From Gammaproteobacteria bacterium (GTDB lineage Bacteria > Pseudomonadota > Gammaproteobacteria > HTCC5015): a stretch of 64,000 nucleotides of DNA. The position numbers and the translations under genes were made by a program. The first letter of the stretch is position 1. Every line of letters begins with the position of its first letter. The stretch spans positions 747,788 through 811,787 of the forward strand of contig BPKE01000001.1 of the NCBI GenBank assembly GCA_026004975.1. Reading direction: 5' to 3'. Under the pieces are notes generated by a model, which was given only the letters and a program-made list of their open reading frames with translations, did not search any database and was not told the DNA's origin. Below, piece by piece: positions 39,259-47,208 of the stretch.

Positions 39259-40177
39259 GGGTCAGCCAGTCGGCATGGGTGGTGTCGCGGCCCAGGACGA
39301 CGTCGAAATAGCGCTGCTGCAGGCGCGCCGTGATCGGCCCGCGGCCGCCGTCACCGATCGGCCGGTCATCGAGGCTGGCGATCGGCGTGATCTCGGCCGC
39401 CGTGCCGGTGAAAAAGGCCTCGTCGGCGATGTACACCTCGTCGCGGGTGATGCGCCGCTCGACCACCGTCAGGCCCATTTCCCGCGCCAGCGTGATGACC
39501 GTCGCGCGGGTGATGCCGTCCAGGCAGCAGGTCAGCTCGGGGGTGTGCAAGACCCCGTCGCGGACGATGAAGAGGTTCTCGCCGCTGCCCTCGGCGACGA
39601 AGCCGTCCACGTCCAGGAGCAGCGCCTCGTCGTAGCCCGCGGCGGCCACCTCGTTCAGCGCCAGCATCGAATTCATGTAGCTGCCGTTGGACTTGGCCTT
39701 GCACATATTGACGTTCACGTGGTGGCGCGTGAACGAGGAGGTCTTGACGCGGATGCCGCGCTCCAGCGCGCCCTCGCCCAGATAGGCGCCCCAGCGCCAG
39801 GCGGCGACGATGACGTGCACCTTGAGCCCCTCGGCGTGCAAGCCCATCGCCTCGGCGCCGTAGAAGCACATCGGGCGGATGTAGGCGGCGTCCAGGCCGT
39901 TCTCCCGGACCACCTGCCGCTGCGCGGCGTTGAGGGCCTCGGCGTCGAAGGGCACGGCCATGTTGAGGATCTTGGCCGAGTTGAGCAGGCGCCGGGTGTG
40001 GTCGGCGAGGCGGAAGATCGCCGGGCCGCGTTCGGTCGCATAGGCGCGCACGCCCTCGAACACCCCCATGCCGTAATGCAGCGTGTGGGTGAGAACATGG
40101 ACCTTGGCCTCGCGCCAGGGCACCAGTTCGCCGTCGAACCAGATCACCCCGTCGCGGTCGTACATCGGCGTCTTCAT
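39251..40177 (-). CDS. ilvE: Branched-chain amino acid aminotransferase
   Basis: A 308-residue PLP fold-type IV aminotransferase that catalyses the last step of Leu, Ile and Val synthesis. It shows HTLHYGMGVFEGVRAY, the lysine region KAKSNGSYMNSMLALNE, and the cofactor phosphate loop EGSGENLFIV followed by GITRATVITLARE. The length matches IlvE (about 309). It is preceded by MKTPMYDRDGVIWFDGELV and co-transcribed with the zf-CHCC gene; glnE lies upstream on the same strand, 35 bases away. Confidence 0.94.
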   Translation of the reverse strand: MKTPMYDRDGVIWFDGELVPWREAKVHVLTHTLHYGMGVFEGVRAYATERGPAIFRLADHTRRLLNSAKILNMAVPFDAEALNAAQRQVVRENGLDAAYIRPMCFYGAEAMGLHAEGLKVHVIVAAWRWGAYLGEGALERGIRVKTSSFTRHHVNVNMCKAKSNGSYMNSMLALNEVAAAGYDEALLLDVDGFVAEGSGENLFIVRDGVLHTPELTCCLDGITRATVITLAREMGLTVVERRITRDEVYIADEAFFTGTAAEITPIASLDDRPIGDGGRGPITARLQQRYFDVVLGRDTTHADWLTHV

Positions 40178-40212
40178 CGGCGGTCGCCAGGACACACTTC
40201 GAGGGCGCGATT

Positions 40213-43137
40213 CTACCCGGATTCGGCCGTGGCGGAAAACGCGTCGGGCGGCGGCCGTTCCAGCAGGTCGCGCCAGGCGGCCGCCACCGCCTCGATGTGC
40301 GCCGCGGTCCGCGCGTCCGGCTCGATCCGCGCCGACTCGCCCTGCAGCGCGCGGCGGTGGACGATCTCCCGGAAATGCCGCCAGGCGGCGTCGAGCGCCG
40401 CGGCCCGCCCCGCCTCGATCACCCCGGCCGCCGCCAGCGCCTCGAGCTGGCGGATGATGTCGCTCCAGCTCGCCACCTCGGGATGGTCGCAGGACCAGCC
40501 GAGGATCAGGTACTGGACGATGAACTCGATGTCGCCCAGGCCACCGCGGTCGTATTTCAAGTCGAACAGGCCGTCGCGACCACCCTTGGACAATTGCCGC
40601 CGCATGCGCTCGCGCATCTCGCGCACCTCGCGCTGCAACGCCGCCCGGTCGCGCCGGCGGGTGAGCACCGCGCGGCGCGTGTCGGCGAACGCCGCGCAGA
40701 GCGCCGGCGGCCCGCACACCATGCGCGCGCGCACCAGCGCCTGGTGCTCCCAGGTCCAGGCGCGCTCCTGTTGATAGCGATCGAAAGCTTCCAGCGTGCA
40801 GACCAGGGGGCCGGATGCACCGTCCGGGCGCAGGCGCATGTCCACCTCGTAGAGCACACCGGCGCTGGTGCGGGTGGTCAACCAATGGACGATGCGTTGC
40901 ACCAGGCGCGCGTAGTACAGCGCGTTGTCCAGCACCCGCGGGCCGTCGGTCTGCCCCTCGCCGCGGTAGACGAACACCAGATCGAGGTCCGAGGCGTAAC
41001 CCAGCTCGATGCCGCCGAGCTTGCCGTAGGCGATGACGCCGAAGGCCGGCTCGCCCGCGGCCGCTCGCGGGCGGCCGAAACGCGGCTCCAGATCCGCCTC
41101 GGCCAGCTCGACCACGGTTTCCAGCACGGCCTCGGCCAACCAGGTGAGCTGGTCGCTGACCTTCATCAAGGGCAAACCGCCGAGCACGTCCAGGGCGGCG
41201 ATGCGCAGCACCTGTTCCTGCTTGAAATGCCGCAAGGCGTCCAGGCGCCGCTCCTCGTCCTCCTCCTGCAGGGCCGCCATCGCCGCACGCAGCTCGGCGC
41301 GCAGGGCGTCCCGGTCCGGCAACGGCCCGCTGCGGGGTTCGACGAGCACGTCGAGCACCGCCGGATGGCGGGCGATGTACGCCGCCAGCCAGTCGCTCGC
41401 CGCGCACAGGCGCACCAACTGCTGCAAGGCCCGGGGATACTCGAGGAGCAACGCCAGGTAGACCGGCCGCTGCAACACCGCTTCGAGCACCGCCAGCACC
41501 CGCGCCAGGGTCGCCGCCTCGCCGCCGGCGGCCGCCACCGCGTCGAACAGCAAGGGCAACAGCGGCAACAAGCGCTCGCGCGCCGTGCGGCTCATGCGCC
41601 GCGCCGCGTGCCCGTCGGCGAAACGCCGCAACGCCTCGCACCAGGCGCCGGCCGCCGCGCCCGCCCAGGGGGCGAGGAACGACTCGGTCTCGGCCGGCGG
41701 CCACCCCTGGTCGGCGAGGGCCGCCACGGCGCGGCGGCGCGGATCCTCGGCCTCCGGCGCCTCGACGCCGAACACCAGGGCCTGGAACCGAGCGGCGACG
41801 GCGGCCCGCTGACGGGCGAGCAGCGCCTCGAACGGCTCGGGCGCATCGTAGCCCATGGCGTAGGCCAGGCGCGCCCGACCGCGTTCATCCTTGGGCAGAC
41901 GGTGCACCTGCCGATCGGCGACCATCTGCAAGCGGTTCTCGACCGCGCGCAACAGGGCGTAGGCCTCCTTCAGGTGCATCACCACCGCCGGATCGAGCAC
42001 CTGCCGCTCCGCCAGGCGGTCGAGCACGGTGAGGATCGAGCGGGCGCGCAAGGCCGGCTCGCGTCCGCCGCGGATCAACTGGAAGGCCTGGCCGATGAAT
42101 TCGATCTCGCGGATGCCGCCGGCGCCGCGCTTGATGTCGTCCTCCAGGCCCTTGCGCCGCACCTCGGCGGCGATCATCGCCTTCATTTCGCGCAGCGCCG
42201 CGAACGCCTGGTAGTCGAGGTAACGGCGGAACACGAAGGGGCGCAACAGCTCCAGCAGGGCGCGGCGGTCGGCCGGCTCGCCGCACACCGGCCGCGCCTT
42301 GATCAGCGCATAACGCTCCCAGTCGCGTCCCTGCTGCATGTAGTACTGCTCGAGGAAGTCGAAAGACGCGGCCAGCGGCCCGCTGTGGCCGAAAGGCCGC
42401 AGCCGCGTGTCCACGCGGTAGGCGAAACCGTCGGCGGTCTGCTCGGCGAGGTAACGGATGATCGACTGCGCCTGGCCGAGGAACCAGCGGTGGTTGTCGC
42501 AGCGCCCGCTGCGCCCGCCGCTGCTCTCCCCCTCTTCCGGGTAAGCGAAGATCAGGTCGACGTCCGAGGAAAAGTTCAGCTCCTCGCCGCCCAGCTTGCC
42601 CAGCGCCAACACCACCAGGCTGGGCGTACCGCCGGCCTCGTCGCGCGGCTTTCCGAAGCGCGCCTCCTGCAGCGCCGCGGCGCGCCGGTAGGCCAGTTCC
42701 AGGCAACGGTCGGCCGTCCGCGACAGCGCCGTGAGGGTCTCGGCCAGCGGCGCCCAGCCGGCCAGATCCCGCACCGCGATGCGGCTGTGCATGCGGTGGC
42801 GGAAACGACGCAAGGCCGCCATGAACGCCGCCTCGTCCTCGGCGGCGAGATCCGGCTCGGCCGCCTCGGCGGCCGCCAGAACCGCGGCGTCGAAGGGCGC
42901 CGTCCATTGCGCCGCCGTCCACGGCGCCCACCAATCGGGGTGGCGCTGCAGCACCCAGGCCAGGTAACCGCTGGCCGCGAACAAACCCTGGCCGAGGGTC
43001 GCCGCCTCGGCCGGCGGCGGCAGGCCGGCGGCGACACGCGCCTCCACGAACGCCGCCCAGGCCCTTTCGGCCTCCTCGCGCAGAACCGGCGGCGGTGGTC
43101 GTCCGGCGGGCAAACCGCCGCGGGGCGAATCGCTCAA
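40213..43137 (-). CDS. glnE: Glutamine synthetase adenylyltransferase / deadenylase
   Basis: A 974-residue bifunctional regulator that adenylylates and deadenylylates glutamine synthetase in response to PII and glutamine. There are two nucleotidyltransferase domains: GKLGGEELNFSSDVDLIFAY (about 184-203) is the N-terminal adenylyl-removing domain, and YGKLGGIELGYASDLDLVFV the C-terminal adenylylating domain. Both keep their Asp-X-Asp metal ligands. The length is slightly above E. coli GlnE (946). The start at 43137 is preceded by a short A+T-richer promoter region. Confidence 0.95.
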   Translation of the reverse strand: MSDSPRGGLPAGRPPPPVLREEAERAWAAFVEARVAAGLPPPAEAATLGQGLFAASGYLAWVLQRHPDWWAPWTAAQWTAPFDAAVLAAAEAAEPDLAAEDEAAFMAALRRFRHRMHSRIAVRDLAGWAPLAETLTALSRTADRCLELAYRRAAALQEARFGKPRDEAGGTPSLVVLALGKLGGEELNFSSDVDLIFAYPEEGESSGGRSGRCDNHRWFLGQAQSIIRYLAEQTADGFAYRVDTRLRPFGHSGPLAASFDFLEQYYMQQGRDWERYALIKARPVCGEPADRRALLELLRPFVFRRYLDYQAFAALREMKAMIAAEVRRKGLEDDIKRGAGGIREIEFIGQAFQLIRGGREPALRARSILTVLDRLAERQVLDPAVVMHLKEAYALLRAVENRLQMVADRQVHRLPKDERGRARLAYAMGYDAPEPFEALLARQRAAVAARFQALVFGVEAPEAEDPRRRAVAALADQGWPPAETESFLAPWAGAAAGAWCEALRRFADGHAARRMSRTARERLLPLLPLLFDAVAAAGGEAATLARVLAVLEAVLQRPVYLALLLEYPRALQQLVRLCAASDWLAAYIARHPAVLDVLVEPRSGPLPDRDALRAELRAAMAALQEEDEERRLDALRHFKQEQVLRIAALDVLGGLPLMKVSDQLTWLAEAVLETVVELAEADLEPRFGRPRAAAGEPAFGVIAYGKLGGIELGYASDLDLVFVYRGEGQTDGPRVLDNALYYARLVQRIVHWLTTRTSAGVLYEVDMRLRPDGASGPLVCTLEAFDRYQQERAWTWEHQALVRARMVCGPPALCAAFADTRRAVLTRRRDRAALQREVREMRERMRRQLSKGGRDGLFDLKYDRGGLGDIEFIVQYLILGWSCDHPEVASWSDIIRQLEALAAAGVIEAGRAAALDAAWRHFREIVHRRALQGESARIEPDARTAAHIEAVAAAWRDLLERPPPDAFSATAESG

Positions 43138-43185
43138 GGCACCCGCTCTCCTGGGCTCGGGGTGCCCATGATAACCCGGCCGGCC

Positions 43186-43554
43186 TCAGGCCGCGGAACG
43201 CGCCCCCCAGCGGCGGCACAACGCCGCGAGCGCACGCCGCGTGCCGACCAGCGTGAGGCCGCGCAGGCGCAGGCTGGCCGCGTCCACCGGGTCCAGCGCC
43301 GGTGCCCACAACCACACCGGCAACACCTGCGCCGCGCGGCCCGCCAGCGCCTCGGCCGCGGCGGGGGCGGCGGCGAAGTCCACGATCAGCCACGCCGGCG
43401 CCGGCGGACGGTCCAGCCGGGCCGCGCAGGGCGCCGCATCGCTGACGGCCTCGAACCCCAGCCCGGCCAGCCGTGCCTCGACGGCCAGCGCACGGGTCAA
43501 CTCGACATCGGCGGAAAACAACAACAAGCGGGGGGTGCCGGGCGGCCCGTCCAT
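43186..43554 (-). CDS. Small uncharacterised protein, possibly a degenerate receiver-like domain
   Basis: A 122-residue protein of unknown function. The start (RLLLFSADVELTRALAVEARL) and alternating hydrophobic strands and Ala-rich helices recall a response-regulator receiver fold. However, the phosphoacceptor Asp/Lys set is not evident; VDFAA at about 58-62 is the only candidate. GAGGAG is present upstream of the ATG, which supports a real gene. It lies between glnE and a lipoprotein gene on the same strand. Confidence 0.55.
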   Translation of the reverse strand: MDGPPGTPRLLLFSADVELTRALAVEARLAGLGFEAVSDAAPCAARLDRPPAPAWLIVDFAAAPAAAEALAGRAAQVLPVWLWAPALDPVDAASLRLRGLTLVGTRRALAALCRRWGARSAA

Positions 43555-43580
43555 GGGTCGCGCTCCTCTTCCGGGACGAG

Positions 43581-43614
43581 AAAAGCACCGCGTTGGCGGC
43601 CGGGGCCGCCGCGG
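43581..43614 (-). terminator. Possible terminator of the repeat lipoprotein gene
   Basis: Inverted repeat GGCGGCC / GGCCGCC (43595-43610) with outer pairing CCGC/GCGG, followed in minus-strand RNA by a short UUUU (A4 at 43581-43584). It lies directly after the lipoprotein stop codon. The T-run is short and offset, so strength is uncertain. Confidence 0.4.
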
Positions 43615-43616
43615 CT

Positions 43617-44873
43617 TTAATCGGCTCCGGCCGGCACCGGATCCTGCGCCGCCGAGGTGCGCTCGGTGGTGGGCGGACGCAACAGCGGCAGGAGCTCACG
43701 CACCGCGTAGTCCTCGTCGGCAAGCCGGCTGACCGAGGACTGGTGCATGAGGCACTTGATGTAGACGAACCATCCCGCCTTCACGAAGAGATAACCGTTC
43801 GCGTCGTACCGATCAGCACCTTCGCGAAAAGGGATAAAGATGCGGCGCCCCTCGTACACCACACCGGCCAACTCCATGCGATAGGGCTCGATGCGCGGCT
43901 CTGCGAGCCATTCCACCCTGGATGCGCCCTCCGTCACGGCACGGGCGATATCGACGATATTGGCGATCTCGCCATCCAGCAACCGATCCGCGTCGTTTGC
44001 CCTTTGCTCCGCCGAAACGGCATAAACGTGGACGAACACCCAATCCCCTCGACCGTCCAAGGGCTGATAATGGAGCAAAACACCTACTTCGGGATTCCCG
44101 GCGCTCTCGATATGGCGCAAGTCCACATGGTAAGTGACCCTTGGAAAGTCCATCCCTGCATAGTGGGTTCTGAACAGTTCCGAAAATTTCTTTTCTTTCG
44201 GCGAAGACGGCACGGCTCCGGGCGCCAGAATCCCGTCGAACGCGGTACGTAACCGCTGCATCCAGGGCGAGGGCGGCGGCACGCGCAGTGCCGGCAGGAT
44301 CTCGCGCACCGCGTAGTCGGGAGCAACGCCGCGGGTGAATTCCGAGCGCGGGATTCTGCAGCGGAACTTGACGTACTTGTCGCCCTGCAGGAACAGGAAG
44401 ACGTGGGAGTCATACTCGTAACCATCGCTGAAGCGCGCCGGCACGACCAGGTGCCGCCCCTCGTACACCGCCCCGCCCGACTGCAGGCGGTACGGCTCGA
44501 TCCGTGCTTCGCCCAGCAGCTCATAGCCCCCCTCGATGCGCGAGGCCACTTCGATCTCTTCGAGCACGCCGCGGATCGCGGTGTCCAGCACCAGCGCCGC
44601 GTCCTCTTCGCTCCAGCGCGATGCGCGGATCGGGTAGATGAACACGTCGACGAGGTCGCCGCGTGGATCCTTGCGCCGGTAACCGAGCTTGACGCCGAGC
44701 AAGGGGCTGTCGTACACGAAGCGCTCGACCATGACCAACTGCTCGGTCTGCGCCGGGAACACCAGGTCGTTGACGTAATCGCTGGCGTCGGCCGGCCGGC
44801 GCGGCGACACCGCGCAGGCCGAGGTCAGCGCCAGGATGCAGGGCAACGCGATACGGCGGATCATCGCCCTCAT
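43617..44873 (-). CDS. Uncharacterised lipoprotein built from two repeats of one domain
   Basis: A 418-residue predicted lipoprotein (lipobox LTSAC, Cys20). It contains two homologous halves, about 27-208 and 232-408. The repeat is clearest in EARIEPYRLQSGGAVYEGRH versus EPRIEPYRMELAGVVYEGRR, followed in each by YVKFRCRI / YVYIKCLM and PDYAVREILPALR / EDYAVRELLPLLR. Each half therefore has a beta-rich core with a conserved Lys/Arg-Cys and a C-terminal DYAVRE helix. I do not recognise the family. The ATG at 44873 follows GAGAGGAG-type ribosome-binding sequence. It is transcribed divergently from the PAP2 gene. Confidence 0.72.
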   Translation of the reverse strand: MRAMIRRIALPCILALTSACAVSPRRPADASDYVNDLVFPAQTEQLVMVERFVYDSPLLGVKLGYRRKDPRGDLVDVFIYPIRASRWSEEDAALVLDTAIRGVLEEIEVASRIEGGYELLGEARIEPYRLQSGGAVYEGRHLVVPARFSDGYEYDSHVFLFLQGDKYVKFRCRIPRSEFTRGVAPDYAVREILPALRVPPPSPWMQRLRTAFDGILAPGAVPSSPKEKKFSELFRTHYAGMDFPRVTYHVDLRHIESAGNPEVGVLLHYQPLDGRGDWVFVHVYAVSAEQRANDADRLLDGEIANIVDIARAVTEGASRVEWLAEPRIEPYRMELAGVVYEGRRIFIPFREGADRYDANGYLFVKAGWFVYIKCLMHQSSVSRLADEDYAVRELLPLLRPPTTERTSAAQDPVPAGAD

Positions 44874-45012
44874 GTCCTCTCCCTCTCCTCTCCGCGCCTG
44901 GCGCGAACGGCGCGGCTCGGCTTTCGTCATCGTTCCGCCATCGGGCGGTCACGTCCCGTCAATCTTTGCCGGGCATGCTGGCAGTGTGCCCCGTGGCACG
45001 GAAGAGATCAAT

Positions 45013-45555
45013 ATGGCGAGCAAGACCCTCGGCACCGTCGCCGCACCGTGGATGCAACGCATCGTCCAGGGCGAGCTGTCCACCTCCCTGTGGTTCAACC
45101 GCGCCTGTTACGGCCCGGTACAGCGCTTCTTCGCCACCGTCAGTTGGCTGGGCGACGGCAAGCTCTGGTATGGCCTGATGGCGCTGCTGCCGCTCGTCCA
45201 GGGGTGGGACGGTGCCGAAACCAGCCTGCGCATGATCGCCGCCGGTGTGGTCGGCTTGCTCGTGTACAAGCTGATCAAGCAGTACACCCGCCGTCCGCGG
45301 CCCTGCGCCGCCCACCCGGCGATTCGCGCCGGCACCCCCCCGCTCGACGCCTACAGCCTGCCCTCCGGCCATACCCTGCACGCGGTTTCCTTCACCCTGA
45401 TCCTGGTCGCCGCCGAACCCGCGCTGGCGCCGCTGCTGGTGCCGCTCACCCTGTCGATCGCCGCCTCGCGCCTGGTGCTGGGCCTGCATTACCCCAGCGA
45501 CGTGTTGCTCGGCGCCCTGATCGGCGCCGTGCTGGGACTGGGCTTCTCCGCCTAG
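45013..45555 (+). CDS. PAP2-family phosphatase (lipid phosphatase)
   Basis: A 180-residue inner-membrane phosphatase with the three PAP2 motifs: KQYTRRPRP (Lys89 to Pro97), PSGH (117-120) and SRLVLGLHYPSD (Ser152 to Asp163). Hydrophobic segments lie between them. Likely substrates are phosphatidic acid, phosphatidylglycerophosphate or undecaprenyl pyrophosphate. The ATG at 45013 has GGAAGAG upstream. With dgkA and a glycosyltransferase downstream, a lipid-phosphate role is reasonable. Confidence 0.88.
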   Translation: MASKTLGTVAAPWMQRIVQGELSTSLWFNRACYGPVQRFFATVSWLGDGKLWYGLMALLPLVQGWDGAETSLRMIAAGVVGLLVYKLIKQYTRRPRPCAAHPAIRAGTPPLDAYSLPSGHTLHAVSFTLILVAAEPALAPLLVPLTLSIAASRLVLGLHYPSDVLLGALIGAVLGLGFSA

Positions 45556-45645
45556 CGACGCGCTGGGGCATAATCCGCGCATCACCGCCGGCGCGGCGAG
45601 GCCGCGCGCCGCGCCGCCCGCCGCCCACCACCGAGGAGCCGCCCC

Positions 45646-46818
45646 GTGCGCATCCTGATGATCTCGGACGTGTATTTTCCCCGCATCAACGGCGTGTCCA
45701 CCTCGATCCGCAGCTTCCGCGAGGCGCTGCAGGCCCACGGCGACACGGTTTGGCTGGTCGCGCCGGCCTACGGCCCGGACGACGAACGGGACGACACCCT
45801 GCTGCGCGTGCCCGGCCGGCCGGTGCCCTTCGACCCCGAGGACCGCCTGATGCATCGCCGTGCCGTGCAGGAAGCGCTCGCCCGCCTGGCGGACGAGCCG
45901 CTGGACGTGGTCCACGTGCAGACGCCGTTCCTCGCCCACTACGCCGGTTGCCGTTTCGCCCGCCGCCGCGGTCTGCCTGTGCTGGCCACCTACCACACCC
46001 TGTTCGAGGAATATTTCCACCATTACGTCCCCTTCCTGCCCCGCGTCCTGACCCGACCCGCGGCGCGGGCTTTGACGCGCAGCCAATGCCGCGCGCTGGA
46101 TCACTTGATCGTGCCGTCGCGGCCCATGGAATCCGTGCTGCGCGGCTACGGCGTGCGCACGCCGATGACCGTGCTGCCCACCGGTCTGCAACTGGACGCT
46201 TTCGAAGGCGGTGACGGCGCGCGCTTTTGCGCCGCGCACCGGATTCCCGCGGACCGGCCGCTGCTGGTGCACATCGGCCGCGTCGCCCACGAGAAGAACA
46301 TCCCTTTCCTGCTCGACGTGCTCGACCGCTTGCGGCACCGCCGCCCGGACGTGTTGCTCGTCATCGCCGGCGAAGGTCCGGCACGATCCGATCTGGAGCG
46401 GCGCGCACGGCGCATGGGCCTGATGCCGCATCTGCGTTTCGTCGGCTATCTCGACCGGCGCGGCGCGCTGCTCGATTGCTACAAGGCCGGCGACGTGTTC
46501 GTGTTCGCCTCGCGCACCGAGACCCAGGGGCTGGTGCTGCTCGAAGCCATGGCCCTGGGCGTGCCGGTGGTGTCCACGGCGCACCTGGGCACCCGTGATA
46601 TACTCCAGCCCGGCTGCGGCGCGCTCGTCGCCGAGGACGACGTCGAGGATTTCGCCGCCAAGGTGCTGCGGCTGCTCGACGACCCGGACCTGCGGACCCG
46701 CCTCGGCGAAGCCGGCCGGCGCTGGGCGCAGCGCTGGTCCGCCGAAGCCCAGGCCGAGCGCCTGCACGCGCTCTACGAATCCCTGTGCCGGCCGGCCCCG
46801 CACGCGACCGCCGCCTGA
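45646..46818 (+). CDS. GT4-family glycosyltransferase (MgtA/PimB-like)
   Basis: A 390-residue GT-B glycosyltransferase with an N-terminal acceptor domain (ISDVYFPRINGVSTSIRSFR) and a C-terminal donor domain (VHIGRVAHEKNIPFLLDVL, FASRTETQGLVLLEAMALGV). The motif set is typical of GT4 enzymes that glycosylate diacylglycerol or phosphatidylinositol, such as glycolipid synthases. The start is GTG at 45646. The next gene, dgkA, begins 30 bases downstream, which fits a glycolipid/diacylglycerol theme. Confidence 0.85.
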   Translation: MRILMISDVYFPRINGVSTSIRSFREALQAHGDTVWLVAPAYGPDDERDDTLLRVPGRPVPFDPEDRLMHRRAVQEALARLADEPLDVVHVQTPFLAHYAGCRFARRRGLPVLATYHTLFEEYFHHYVPFLPRVLTRPAARALTRSQCRALDHLIVPSRPMESVLRGYGVRTPMTVLPTGLQLDAFEGGDGARFCAAHRIPADRPLLVHIGRVAHEKNIPFLLDVLDRLRHRRPDVLLVIAGEGPARSDLERRARRMGLMPHLRFVGYLDRRGALLDCYKAGDVFVFASRTETQGLVLLEAMALGVPVVSTAHLGTRDILQPGCGALVAEDDVEDFAAKVLRLLDDPDLRTRLGEAGRRWAQRWSAEAQAERLHALYESLCRPAPHATAA

Positions 46819-46848
46819 AACCACCCCGACCGATCCGCCCATCCGACC

Positions 46849-47208
46849 ATGAAACCCGGCAAAACCGGTCTCGCCCGCCTGATCGACGCCACCGGTTATT
46901 CCTTCAAAGGCCTGGCTTTCGCCTGGCGGCACGAAGCCGCGTTCCGCCAGGAGGTGGCCCTCGGCCTGCTGCTGATCCCGCTCGGGCTGTGGCTCGGCGA
47001 GACGGCCGTCGAAAAGGCCCTGCTCGCCGGCTGCTGCCTACTGGTGCTGATCGTCGAGCTGCTCAACACCGGCATCGAAGCCGTCGTCGACCGGGTCGGC
47101 GACGAGTACCACCACCTCGCCGGCAGCGCCAAGGATCTGGGCTCGGCGGCGGTCTTCATCAGCTTGCTGCTGACCGCATTCGTGTGGGCGCTGCTGCTCT
47201 GGCCGTGA
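46849..47208 (+). CDS. dgkA: Diacylglycerol kinase
   Basis: A 119-residue inner-membrane kinase that recycles diacylglycerol to phosphatidic acid. It has the DgkA signature VELLNTGIEAVVDRVGDEYH and AGSAKDLGSAAV, with an amphipathic N-terminus and three transmembrane helices. Length equals the E. coli protein (about 122). Its TGA overlaps the GTG start of the next gene. Confidence 0.94.
   Translation: MKPGKTGLARLIDATGYSFKGLAFAWRHEAAFRQEVALGLLLIPLGLWLGETAVEKALLAGCCLLVLIVELLNTGIEAVVDRVGDEYHHLAGSAKDLGSAAVFISLLLTAFVWALLLWP

Noticed and set aside
40297..43620. A 1107-codon open frame on the + strand
   Set aside because: Antisense to glnE; no domain, skewed Arg/Gly/Gln composition.
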